Source: DATGLE01 sp035294325 (lineage in GTDB: Bacteria > Chloroflexota > Ktedonobacteria > Ktedonobacterales > Ktedonobacteraceae). From it: 23,147 nt of DNA. The first letter of the stretch is position 1. The number at the start of each line of letters is the position of its first letter. Below, piece after piece: positions 14,866 through 22,659 of the stretch. Under the pieces are notes generated by a model, which was not told the origin of the DNA, made no database searches, and was given only the letters and a program-made list of their open reading frames with translations. A program made the translations under genes and the position numbers. The stretch covers positions 1 to 23,147 of the forward strand of contig DATGLE010000032.1 in NCBI GenBank assembly GCA_035294325.1. Direction: 5' to 3'.

Positions 14866-15930
14866 ATGGAAGAATCTCGTATTGCTTTTTTGAGGCGGCT
14901 GATCGCCAGTCCCAGCCCCTCCGGCTTCGAGCAGCCCGTACAACAGGTTATACGCGAAGAGATAGGGCGTTATAGCGACGAAGTGCGCACCGATGTTCAC
15001 GGCAACGTCATCGCGGCTCTGAATCCTGGCGGGCAGCCGCGTGTGATGCTCACCGCCCATTGCGACGAGCTCGGCTTTCTGATTCGCCACATCGATGAGC
15101 AGGGTTTTCTCTATTTTGCTACTATCGGGGGCTTCGATCCCGCGACGCTGCCGGGCAATCGCGTGCACATCCAGACGCCAGACGGGCCGGTACTCGGCGT
15201 CATTGGGCGCAAGCCCATACACCTGATGCGCGGCGAGGAGCGCGAGAAGATGCCGAAGCTATCGGATCTGTGGATCGATATCGGCGCGACCAGTGGCGAA
15301 GAGGCGCGCAAGGTCGTTCCTCTGGGCAGCGTCGCCACGCGTGCTGCGGAACTCGAAGTTATGCGCGGTGATGTCGTTACCTCGCGCGCACTGGACGACA
15401 AATCGGGCATATTTAGCGTCGTCGAGGCAATGCGCCGCATCTATGAGCGGCGCAGCGAACTGAAAGCCGCGGTCTACTTCGTCGCGGCGGTGCAGGAGGA
15501 GGTGGGGCTGCGCGGCGCGCGCACGGCGGCCTATGGTGTCGATCCTCAGATCGCGATAGCCGTCGATGTCACCTTTACCTCCGATCATCCCGGCACCTCG
15601 AAGCAGGAACTGGGCGAGATAAAGCTGAATGGCGGCCCTGTAATTTCGCTGGGCGGCAATATCAACCCGCGCATCTACCAGTTGCTTGTAAAGGTGGCGG
15701 GCGAGGCTGGCTTTGCCTGGCAGATTGATCCGCAGCCATCGCACACCGGCACCGACACCGATATGATCCAGGTGACGCGCGCGGGCGTGGCAACCGGGCT
15801 GGTCTCTATTCCCTGTCGCTACCTGCATACTGGATCCGAAATTGCTTCGCTGCGCGACATGGACCAGGTTGCCGAGCTACTGGCCCGCGCAACGCTGGCT
15901 ATCGATAGAGAAACAAACGTCATTCCTTAG
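14866..15930 (+). CDS. M42-family metallo-aminopeptidase
   Basis: 354 residues, the usual length of M42 (glutamyl aminopeptidase/tetrahedral aminopeptidase) enzymes. Visible metal and catalytic residues: His65 and Asp67 in TAHCDELGF, Asp177 in RALDDKSG, Glu211-Glu212 in QEEVGLRG, Asp234 in VDVTFTSD, and the C-terminal His in YLHTGSE. Such enzymes form large cytosolic shells that trim peptides. Start ATG with AGAGGAG seven bases upstream. The frame extension to 14773 lies within a hairpin repeat and is rejected. With the M20 peptidase and the upstream peptide-type importer, it suggests peptide use. Confidence 0.93.
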   Translation: MEESRIAFLRRLIASPSPSGFEQPVQQVIREEIGRYSDEVRTDVHGNVIAALNPGGQPRVMLTAHCDELGFLIRHIDEQGFLYFATIGGFDPATLPGNRVHIQTPDGPVLGVIGRKPIHLMRGEEREKMPKLSDLWIDIGATSGEEARKVVPLGSVATRAAELEVMRGDVVTSRALDDKSGIFSVVEAMRRIYERRSELKAAVYFVAAVQEEVGLRGARTAAYGVDPQIAIAVDVTFTSDHPGTSKQELGEIKLNGGPVISLGGNINPRIYQLLVKVAGEAGFAWQIDPQPSHTGTDTDMIQVTRAGVATGLVSIPCRYLHTGSEIASLRDMDQVAELLARATLAIDRETNVIP

Positions 15931-16045
15931 TTTATCTGATGGGGCATGTTATGCTCCTGAGGCCCACTTTCGAGGCGAACCGCACAGCGGTGAGCGGCAA
16001 GCAAGAATTACATACAAAACGTTAATGAGAGGGTAGAGAAAGCAG

Positions 16046-17344
16046 ATGAAAAGGGCTGTATCGGTTTCGCTAGATGGCCGTGTCACGGGGATCTGGAGCA
16101 AAATAATCACCAGCGCTCTGATAGTACTGGTGGGCTTCAATTTGCGCACCATAATTCTGGCTGTGCCGCCCATCTTGCCGCTGATACAGCACGATCTCGC
16201 CCTATCTTACTCCGAGGTAGGGCTGCTCACCGCCATCCCGGTGTTGATGATAGGCATCACGGCCTGGCCGGCGGGGCTGCTCGCGGAACGCATTGGCGGG
16301 CGCGCCTGCGTCGCCATCGGCCTGACGCTGCTGGGTGTCGGTGCGCTGCTGCGCGCTCTCTCACCAACGGTGATCCCGCTCTATCTCTGCACTGTGGTAT
16401 TGAGCCTGGGCATAGCCATAGCGCAGACCTCAATTCCCATCCTGACGCGACGCTGGTTCCCGGCGCAGATTGGCATGGTGAGCGCGCTCTTTAGCGATGG
16501 TCTGATCGTGGGCGAGGCGATAGCGGCGGGCATCACTGTACCTATCATGCTCCAGTTTCTGGGCAGCGATGCATGGCGAGGCACGTTCATCGTATGGGGC
16601 GTGCCGGTGGTCGTGCTGCTGGCGCTCTGGCTCCTGTTCGCGCCTCCTGTGCATGAAGCGACTCCGGCCTCGTCTCCCGTCGCGCAGAGCGGTGAGAGCA
16701 GAGCGGAGGCGGCGGTACGCGGGGACGCTCCTGCGGCCCGGCGCGGACATGTGAACGCTCTGCACCTGGGCATTCTGGTTGGCATGGGCAGTCTCATCTA
16801 CTACGGCATGAATGCGTGGGTTGCCTCCTACAACCAGGCCATGCTGCGGACTGCGATGACGCCACTGGCCCTGGCGGTGCTCAACGCCTCGCAGTTGCCC
16901 GTCAGCCTGGGGATAACGTTCTTCGCGCAGCGCATCGCGGGCCGCCGCTGGCCCTTTATCGTGGTCGGCGTCATCACTATCGCCTCCGTGGCCGGCTGGA
17001 TCTTCGCGCCCGCGCCATTTGAGCCGCTGTGGACCGCGCTGCTCGGCGGGAGTTCCTCTATGGTCTTCACGCTTGGCATTGCACTGCCGCCGCTGCTGGC
17101 GCAGCCCGATGAAGTGGCGCGGTTGACCGGCATTACGTTCTCGCTGACCTACGCCGTCGCCTTCGTTGGCCCCTTTGTGGGTGGCGGCCTGTGGGATCTC
17201 TCGCACCTGCCGCCGCTGGCATTTCTGCCCATCGGCCTCGCCGGGCTGCTGCTCATTATCCTGGGCGCGCTGCTCCCCAGACGCATGGCTTTCGACCCGG
17301 CGGTAGCGGACCGCGTTGTTTCTGCTGTAAACAGGGCGGAGTAA
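16046..17344 (+). CDS. MFS transporter, CynX/NimT-like
   Basis: 432 residues with about 12 membrane segments. The N-terminal block GFNLRTIILAVPPILPLIQHDLALSYSEVGLLTAIPVL is typical for the cyanate/2-nitroimidazole (CynX/NimT/YeaN) subgroup. The central cytoplasmic loop (about 205-235) is hydrophilic and holds charged residues. Substrate unknown; export of a small anion or aromatic compound is the usual role. ATG at 16046 has only a weak AGAGGG ribosome site at distance. It is 115 bases after the M42 gene and convergent with the DUF4383 gene. Confidence 0.87.
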   Translation: MKRAVSVSLDGRVTGIWSKIITSALIVLVGFNLRTIILAVPPILPLIQHDLALSYSEVGLLTAIPVLMIGITAWPAGLLAERIGGRACVAIGLTLLGVGALLRALSPTVIPLYLCTVVLSLGIAIAQTSIPILTRRWFPAQIGMVSALFSDGLIVGEAIAAGITVPIMLQFLGSDAWRGTFIVWGVPVVVLLALWLLFAPPVHEATPASSPVAQSGESRAEAAVRGDAPAARRGHVNALHLGILVGMGSLIYYGMNAWVASYNQAMLRTAMTPLALAVLNASQLPVSLGITFFAQRIAGRRWPFIVVGVITIASVAGWIFAPAPFEPLWTALLGGSSSMVFTLGIALPPLLAQPDEVARLTGITFSLTYAVAFVGPFVGGGLWDLSHLPPLAFLPIGLAGLLLIILGALLPRRMAFDPAVADRVVSAVNRAE

Positions 17345-17357
17345 GTCATGAACCCTA

Positions 17358-17406
17358 TGCCTCCTGGCAGGGGCTTGTCGCCAGGCGCGTCCTGCCACAA
17401 GAGGCA
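17358..17406. terminator. stem between convergent genes
   Basis: TGCCTC..GGCAGG (17358-17371) pairs with CCTGCC..GAGGCA (17391-17406) with a small internal loop. It sits between the stops of the MFS and DUF4383 genes and could end both. No clear T-run. Confidence 0.45.
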
Positions 17407-17445
17407 CTATGACCGAGGCCCTGGGGATAGTGAATCTTTACTGGT

Positions 17446-17841
17446 TTAGGCCCTTTGAAGGCCAGCCCGCCTCTCCTGGAGAGCGAAACCAACGTAGCAC
17501 AGGACGATTCCAATACCCAGATGCAGGATATTATCGGCAATGTTGATCATGACCAGGCCAAGCAGCAGACCATTAGGCACAAGCGAAGGGATAAAGCCGA
17601 GGATACCTAGTATCAGGTAGATCACTCCCGCGCCTCTGTTATAGAGGCGTCCTGTACCAGTAAAAGCGGCAGCAATGCCAAGAACCCCAAAGAGCAGGTG
17701 GACAACGCTATGAAGTCCATTGAGCATGAAAATGCCCAACAATGCTCCTCCGGGAATCAGAGCCGGAATAAAGCCAAGCACGCCGATCAAAAGAAAGACG
17801 ACTCCGAAGACGAGGGCGGCAGTTCTCTGGATATTGCTCAT
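17446..17841 (-). CDS. DUF4383-family membrane protein
   Basis: 131 residues with four hydrophobic segments. The protein is an internal duplication: GFIPALIPGG then LLGIFMLNGLHSVVHLLFG in the first half matches GFIPSLVPNG then LLGLVMINIADNILHLGIG in the second. This is the layout of DUF4383 proteins, whose function is unknown. ATG with AAGGAG ten bases upstream. It stands alone, downstream of the MOSC gene on the same strand. Confidence 0.85.
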   Translation of the reverse strand: MSNIQRTAALVFGVVFLLIGVLGFIPALIPGGALLGIFMLNGLHSVVHLLFGVLGIAAAFTGTGRLYNRGAGVIYLILGILGFIPSLVPNGLLLGLVMINIADNILHLGIGIVLCYVGFALQERRAGLQRA

Positions 17842-18031
17842 GAAAAAGTTACTCCTTAAAAACCTATCATTCTGACTTCAACGACCTTAGCTCATACAGG
17901 AGCCAGGTTCCTCATCTAAAAGGCACTACGTCATGATGGTTCATTGGGATTACTTTTCTGCAATGGCAGGACTTGCCGCGTTTTTGTAGAGCCTGCACTG
18001 ATTGGAGCGAGCAGCGCAGGCAGGTCCACGA
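17842..18031. other. gap without gene between MOSC and DUF4383 genes
   Basis: 190 bases in which I see no gene, no strong promoter and no long hairpin. The DUF4383 promoter must lie here, but no hexamer pair stands out. Confidence 0.3.
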
Positions 18032-18724
18032 TTACCTCATTCCTCGCGCTTTCTTTCTGGCGCCCCGGACGACCATCTTCTGCCACCACTCGTCGAGCAG
18101 CGGGCAGGAGGCAAGTTCGCGGGCCAGCTCTACATCGTAGCTGCGTGAGTGACCCAGGTCGTTGATGAGCGCCATCGTCCAGCGTGGGTAGGGGCGCTCA
18201 ACGAGCATGACCGGCATGCCTGGCTCAATCATGCCCTCCTGCACCACGCTGCAATACCAGCCGGTGCGGCCGGTCTCGGCGACGCGCACCGTCAACCCTG
18301 GGATGCTCCAGCGCCGCTCGATCTTTGAGCATGGATAGCGCGGCCCCGTCACCTGGATGTGCGCCTCGCCAATAGCGTAGATATCGCCAACGCAGACCGT
18401 TTCCTCGCTCATCCCCTCCACGGTAAAGTTCTCGCCGAAGCCTCCAGGGCCGATATCCTGTCGCTCAAGTTCCGCTTGCCAGGCGGGATAGTGCGCGGCG
18501 GCGTACATCAGCACCGCCTGATGAAGAGAGCCGTGATGCTTTTTGTCGGCCTGCTCGTTCCCCTCAAGGTGCGTGGTGTAGAGCCAGCGCGGCTCCTTAC
18601 CCGGTGTACGAAAAAATGAGGTTTTCCAGGGACGCTCCATCGGATCCGTTGCTCCGCGTGCGCCATAGCGCTGCGGCGTGCCAACCTGGACCGATTGGAG
18701 CAGACCTGCCTGTGTCATAATCAT
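18032..18724 (-). CDS. MOSC-domain protein, YiiM-like
   Basis: 230 residues. The MOSC core shows KKHHGSLHQAVLMY (61-74), IGPGGFGENFTVEG (91-104) and PRYPCSKIERRW with the conserved Cys132. A C-terminal helical part (about 170-230) is like the 3-alpha domain of YiiM. MOSC proteins bind molybdenum cofactor or a sulfur carrier; YiiM reduces N-hydroxylated base analogues. ATG at 18724 with AGAGGG ten bases upstream; the Met two codons on is an alternative. Redox partner is not encoded here. Confidence 0.87.
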   Translation of the reverse strand: MIMTQAGLLQSVQVGTPQRYGARGATDPMERPWKTSFFRTPGKEPRWLYTTHLEGNEQADKKHHGSLHQAVLMYAAAHYPAWQAELERQDIGPGGFGENFTVEGMSEETVCVGDIYAIGEAHIQVTGPRYPCSKIERRWSIPGLTVRVAETGRTGWYCSVVQEGMIEPGMPVMLVERPYPRWTMALINDLGHSRSYDVELARELASCPLLDEWWQKMVVRGARKKARGMR

Positions 18725-18768
18725 TAATTTTTTACCCTCTGAATAGAAAAGGATTACCGAACCGCTAT

Positions 18769-18793
18769 AAAAAAATCACAGGTCGTGTGCGAT
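18769..18793 (-). terminator. candidate intrinsic terminator after the Gfo/Idh gene
   Basis: On the minus strand a short CACA / TGTG stem is followed by seven T (18775-18769). Just before it the stop codon of the dehydrogenase gene lies in another stem, ATCACG-AGAG-CGTGAT (18797-18812). Confidence 0.45.
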
Positions 18794-18797
18794 CACA

Positions 18798-19856
18798 TCA
18801 CGAGAGCGTGATCTCTTTGTGCGTGCGCATCGACTCGTAGATGCCCAGAATAATCTCGACTGGATGACGGCCCGCGTTGCCATCAACGAGCGGCGTGCCG
18901 TTCTCGCGAATCGCGCGGATCATATCGGCGATTTGCAGCGCATGCGTTTCGCCAAGCAGCGCGGCGGGATTCTGCGCGGCGGCCTCCGCACTCTTCTGCG
19001 CCTCGGTTTTCTTCGCGCCCCCGCCATAGGGTCCTGCCTCCTGCTTATCGTCGCGTGCGAGGTGCAGATACGTCAGGCGGTCATCCTCGATCACGGCTGA
19101 TCCTCTATCGCCGAAGACCTCGATGCGTGTGGTGACGCCGGGATAAGCTCCTGTCGTGGCGGCAATCGTCCCGAGCGCACCGTTGGCGAAGCGCAGCACG
19201 GCTACTGCAACATCCTCGGTCTCCATGCGATGTACCAGCGTATCCGTGTAAGCATAGATACTTTTGACGCGGCCCATCAGCCACTGCAAAACGTCAATCG
19301 AGTGGATCGACTGGTTCATCAGCACACCGCCGCCATCGAGCGCCCAGGTGCCGCGCCACGCGCCGCTGTCGTAATACTGCTGCGAACGCCACCAGGGGAT
19401 GACCGCGTTGCCCAGCACCAGGCGGCCAAATGCCTGCTCCTCTATCAGTTGGTGTACTGCCATGCTGGCCTCGTCGAAGCGGTGCTGGCTGATGACGGCC
19501 AGCTTGCGCCCCGTCTCCTGCCGGGTGCGCAGCATCTCGTCGATGCGCTGCATCGTAATCTCCATCGGCTTCTCCACGATCACATGGCAGCCTGCACGCA
19601 TCGCCTGGCAGGCATGCTCACCGTGCATCCCGCTGGGCGTACATACGTCCACCACATCCAGGCGTTCGCGGGAAAGCATATTCTCCAGGCTCGAATACGG
19701 CGTTACGCCATATTGCTCCGCCAGCTTGCGCGCCTTCTCCGGCTCGATATCGGCGACGGCGACGAGCTGCGCGTCGGGCAGGCTGCTGATCGCCTTCGCG
19801 TGGAACGGGCCGATGACGCCGCAGCCGACAATGCCAAACCGTAGTTTTTCCGCCAT
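18798..19856 (-). CDS. Gfo/Idh/MocA-family oxidoreductase
   Basis: 352 residues. N-terminal Rossmann fold with GIVGCGVIG (8-16), Asp36 after the second strand, and the family signature EKP (95-97). The C-terminal domain has GGGVLMNQSIHSIDVLQWL, where the His and Asp are the usual catalytic site. A ~25-residue Ala/Lys/Glu-rich stretch (about 283-307) is a variable insertion. It would oxidise or reduce a sugar, inositol or related compound with NAD(P). ATG with GGAAGGA ten bases upstream, 16 bases after the isomerase gene, so the two form an operon for one sugar-like substrate. Confidence 0.92.
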   Translation of the reverse strand: MAEKLRFGIVGCGVIGPFHAKAISSLPDAQLVAVADIEPEKARKLAEQYGVTPYSSLENMLSRERLDVVDVCTPSGMHGEHACQAMRAGCHVIVEKPMEITMQRIDEMLRTRQETGRKLAVISQHRFDEASMAVHQLIEEQAFGRLVLGNAVIPWWRSQQYYDSGAWRGTWALDGGGVLMNQSIHSIDVLQWLMGRVKSIYAYTDTLVHRMETEDVAVAVLRFANGALGTIAATTGAYPGVTTRIEVFGDRGSAVIEDDRLTYLHLARDDKQEAGPYGGGAKKTEAQKSAEAAAQNPAALLGETHALQIADMIRAIRENGTPLVDGNAGRHPVEIILGIYESMRTHKEITLS

Positions 19857-19872
19857 AATGCTCTGATCCTTC

Positions 19873-20670
19873 CTATCTATATTGAGCGCTCGCGGCCCAC
19901 TGCTCTTTTAATAGAGCGATGGCGCGGTCAACCTCGGCGCTCAGGTTGCGCCAGTTGCATTCAATAGAGATGCGCCGGTCATAGCCGCCCTGGTGAAGCG
20001 CGGCGAAATAGGGACGGAAATCCTCGCCGTGCTGGCCGGGGGCAGAGCGTCCTTCCCGTTCTGCAACGTGGACGTGTGAGAGCAGCGCGGCGTAGGGCCG
20101 GATAGTTTCCGGCGCCTCACCGTTGCAGGCCATGTGGTAGATGTCGGCCAGCAGCCTTGCTCCCGTCTCCGCGATTTGCGAGACCAGCGCGCCGCTTTCG
20201 GCCACCGTGTTGAGGGTATTCGTCTCTTCGTAGCGCAGCGGCTCAAGTACAATCTGCACGCCGTAGTCGCGCGCCCATACGCACCACGTTGCCAGGCGCT
20301 CGCCGATCTGGCGTACCGCATCGGCGTGATCGTGCCCTGGCGGGCAGGCGCGAGCGCCGCCACTACCAAAGACGATCACCTGAATGCCGGCCTGTGCGGC
20401 GCGCTGCAAGGCGGTCTTGATATAGTGCTCCAACCGCAGCGTGTCGACGCGCCGTGTCGCGGTCTCAACCAGAAACAGGTCCGCCGGGAGCAGCGCATTC
20501 GCTGCTTCAATCGGCACCGGCAGACGGCGAGCTTCATCCCGCAGCGCCGCGAAGGTCTCCTGCGGCTGTTCCGGGACGAGGAAGCGCTGCACATTCTCCT
20601 CAAGATAGTCGAAAGGGATGCTCTTCAGGGACGCTGCGTCCCGAAAAGGAGCACAGATGCCAAACCTCAT
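19873..20670 (-). CDS. sugar phosphate isomerase/epimerase, TIM barrel
   Basis: 265 residues of the AP-endonuclease-2-like barrel family. Predicted metal ligands: Glu143 (IVLEPL), Asp176 (LADIYHM), His201 (HVHVAE) and Glu237 (SIECNW). It pairs with the Gfo/Idh dehydrogenase, a common arrangement in sugar or inositol catabolism, where the isomerase acts on the keto product. It is distinct from the barrel protein at 13659 (little sequence likeness beyond motifs). ATG with AGAAAGGA close upstream. Confidence 0.88.
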   Translation of the reverse strand: MRFGICAPFRDAASLKSIPFDYLEENVQRFLVPEQPQETFAALRDEARRLPVPIEAANALLPADLFLVETATRRVDTLRLEHYIKTALQRAAQAGIQVIVFGSGGARACPPGHDHADAVRQIGERLATWCVWARDYGVQIVLEPLRYEETNTLNTVAESGALVSQIAETGARLLADIYHMACNGEAPETIRPYAALLSHVHVAEREGRSAPGQHGEDFRPYFAALHQGGYDRRISIECNWRNLSAEVDRAIALLKEQWAASAQYR

Positions 20671-20720
20671 AATGATCCTTTCTGGGCCGGGTAACGGGCA
20701 GGTGCAAAGGAGGCGTATGC

Positions 20721-20739
20721 ATCCTTACATGGTAAGGAT
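20721..20739. promoter_or_regulatory. 8-bp dyad upstream of the sugar operon
   Basis: ATCCTTAC-ATG-GTAAGGAT lies 50-70 bases before the isomerase start and 35 bases after the glycosyltransferase stop. It could be an operator for the isomerase-dehydrogenase pair or a terminator for the gene before. No T-run. Confidence 0.4.
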
Positions 20740-20772
20740 ACCATAGATGCTGCGCCGAGTGCTATTTCACCC

Positions 20773-22305
20773 TCATTCGGAATGGGCCGTTCCGAGTCTT
20801 AACAGGCGCGTGTGACTGTGCTGGCGCGCACCGAACCAGTTGCCAAGATAGGCCAGGGTGAGCAGGACGAGCAGGAAATTTCTTATAGTCGAAGTAGCAA
20901 AGAAGCCGGGGGCGTAGGGGACAAGCAGCGGATCGCTGGCGAACGACGAGTAATAGAAGATGAAGATATAGGAGGTCAGCAGAGAGACGGCGCCCCAGGA
21001 GAGCAGCCAGAAGGCGTCGAAGGCGCCGGTGTAGGCCAGCAGGGGCATGAGCCATATAAGGTATTGCGGGCTGAAGACCTTGCCGGTAACAATATAGATC
21101 AGGAGCACGGCGATAGCTGCCTGTGCCACATTGAGTTTTCCGCGCCACTGCATCCACAACGTGTAGAGATAGCCGAGCGCGAGAAGGAGCAGGCCGGCGT
21201 ATGAGATCGGGCCATCGAGGCTGCTGACGATATTGATCGAGCCGTAGCTGGAGACAACCTGCGCTGGCACGCCGAGCCGCGCGGCGATCCAGAGGAACAC
21301 GCTGCCCGTCGCTTCGATCTGGATGGGACGATTCAGGAAGTAGGCGAACTGCGAGATCACCGCTCCCTGGAAGTTGAGCAGCGCGAAGACTCCGGTAATG
21401 CCCACGATCAAGCCCAGGCAGATAAGGCAATTTTTCCAGTACCACCCGCGCACGCCGAGCAGTATTTGCGATATGTCATCCTGAGCGGCAGCAAAGGATC
21501 TGGCACGAGCGAAGCGAAGCGCCAGTGTCCCACTGCTCGTCGCGCGCCGGGAAGGGACGCGCGGCTGCTGCGTGCCGCCGGATCCTTCGCTGCGCTCAGG
21601 ATGACGTGGTTGATGCAGGTTGTTAAACTCCTTGAGACGCCCCAGGCTGCGCTGCTCGGCGATAAAGAGCGGGGGCAGCAACAGGAACGGATAGAGCTTG
21701 AGCAGCACGGCAAAGGCCAGCGCGATGTAGGCCGCCGTCCAGTGCTTGCGCTCGGCCGCCATGATGCAGAGCAGCGTGAGCGCTGAGGGCAGCAGGTCGA
21801 AGCGCCCCGGCGCGGTGGCGATAGCGCCGATCAGCACGTAGAGCGCGAAGATCGCCGCCGCGCCTCGCGGCCCGTAGCGCAGCAGGAGCCAGTAGATCAG
21901 CAGCGCTGTAAGCGCCATCAGTATCGCGAAGACGCCCTGATAATAGGATAGCGGGGCCAGCAACGCCAGCGAGAACGGCAGGAGGGTGAACGGCGGGTAT
22001 TCCAGCGGCAGCATATGTAATGCTGGCTGCGTTCCCGTGATATTCAGAAATGAGCATTGTGAGGGTGGCAGCAAATGCGCCGCGCTGCTGCCGAACCAGA
22101 ACGTCAGTGCATAGCACTGGTAACGGGCAGGATCAGACTGCGACCAGAAGATCATCCACGAGACGCCGCAAAACATGCCGAAGGTCACGATAATGATGGG
22201 AATATACGCAATGGAGCCGTGACGTGCCAGCAGGGCATCCAGGAAGTGAGCGAAAGATCTTCTCAACTTTAGTGCTGGCTTCGACTGTACCTGTTCTTGC
22301 CACAA
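20773..22305 (-). CDS. GT87-family mannosyltransferase-like membrane protein with in-frame repeat insertion
   Basis: About 510 residues and roughly 10-11 membrane segments. GT87 (DUF2029) features: LEYPPFTLLPF near the first external loop, ALAFAVLLKLYPFLLLPPLF, and GKVFSPQYLIWLMPLLAY. The family moves mannose from a polyprenyl phosphate carrier outside the membrane. The frame is open to 22563, but the first 86 codons run through a hairpin and read as nonsense. I choose TTG at 22305 (AAGG eight bases upstream), which starts shortly before the first membrane segment. Residues about 235-277 (HPERSEGSGG to FAAAQDD) come from a 131-bp dispersed repeat at 21475-21605 inserted in a cytoplasmic loop, keeping the frame. 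The protein could still be functional. Confidence 0.85.
   Translation of the reverse strand: MWQEQVQSKPALKLRRSFAHFLDALLARHGSIAYIPIIIVTFGMFCGVSWMIFWSQSDPARYQCYALTFWFGSSAAHLLPPSQCSFLNITGTQPALHMLPLEYPPFTLLPFSLALLAPLSYYQGVFAILMALTALLIYWLLLRYGPRGAAAIFALYVLIGAIATAPGRFDLLPSALTLLCIMAAERKHWTAAYIALAFAVLLKLYPFLLLPPLFIAEQRSLGRLKEFNNLHQPRHPERSEGSGGTQQPRVPSRRATSSGTLALRFARARSFAAAQDDISQILLGVRGWYWKNCLICLGLIVGITGVFALLNFQGAVISQFAYFLNRPIQIEATGSVFLWIAARLGVPAQVVSSYGSINIVSSLDGPISYAGLLLLALGYLYTLWMQWRGKLNVAQAAIAVLLIYIVTGKVFSPQYLIWLMPLLAYTGAFDAFWLLSWGAVSLLTSYIFIFYYSSFASDPLLVPYAPGFFATSTIRNFLLVLLTLAYLGNWFGARQHSHTRLLRLGTAHSE
21475..21605. repeat. dispersed palindromic repeat (CATCCTGAGCG type) inside the GT87 gene
   Basis: Ends are imperfect inverted repeats: GTCATCCTGAGCGGCAGCAA at the left, continuing to GGATC at 21500, and the reverse of a close variant at 21581-21605. 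This short element is known as an abundant repeat in many bacteria and is recognisable in translation as HPERSEGS. It has no gene of its own. It has entered the glycosyltransferase gene without shifting the frame. Confidence 0.85.
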
Positions 22306-22329
22306 GAGCGATACCTTCCCCCTCTCGGT

Positions 22330-22358
22330 TTGACATGATTCGGCGCTGGTGCTACAAT
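22330..22358 (+). promoter_or_regulatory. consensus promoter TTGACA-N17-TACAAT
   Basis: Plus strand: TTGACA 22330-22335, TACAAT 22353-22358, spacer 17 bases. Start of transcription near 22365. The nearest gene downstream is the peroxiredoxin, about 295 bases on; the leader would contain the hairpin at 22519-22577. It lies just behind the TTG start of the divergent GT87 gene. Confidence 0.65.
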
Positions 22359-22518
22359 CCCGAACAGCGCCCCTCTGCTCGCCATGTGTATCTAGACAAG
22401 AGACGAATGGTAGGCGGCGCCAGTCACGTCTGACTATTTTGTCCCCCTCAGGGGATGTTTGATGCTCGGCATCCTCGCCTGTTCTCGCCGGGCATTCGTG
22501 CGACTGCGCCGCACAGGG

Positions 22519-22599
22519 GATGTAACGATGTTGTGGAACAATGCGCGCAGTGCATTGTTCCACAACATCGTTACATCTGGCGAGCGCCGCAGGCGCGAG
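22519..22599. repeat. 26-bp hairpin plus flank (repeat family copy 7)
   Basis: Arms 22519-22544 and 22552-22577 are perfect reverse complements with a 7-base loop GCGCAGT. Core TGTTGTGGAACAATGC. The flank GCGAGCGCCGCAGGCGCGAG follows at 22580-22599 and is the cleanest copy of this motif. On the left, GTGCGACTGCGCCGCAC is a version of the second GC stem. Confidence 0.87.
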
Positions 22600-22659
22600 T
22601 AACCTGGGGCTGAAATATTAATAAAGAGACTGCATAATTTTCCATGGAGGGATTTTCAA

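Noticed and set aside
16430..17407. 325-codon open frame antisense to the MFS transporter
   Set aside because: Composition is Arg/His/Gln-rich, typical of the reverse of a membrane protein gene; no motifs.
22306..22563. Upstream extension of the GT87 gene to ATG 22563
   Set aside because: It begins inside the hairpin repeat and its translation is Cys/His/Arg-rich nonsense; TTG at 22305 has a ribosome site and fits the family.
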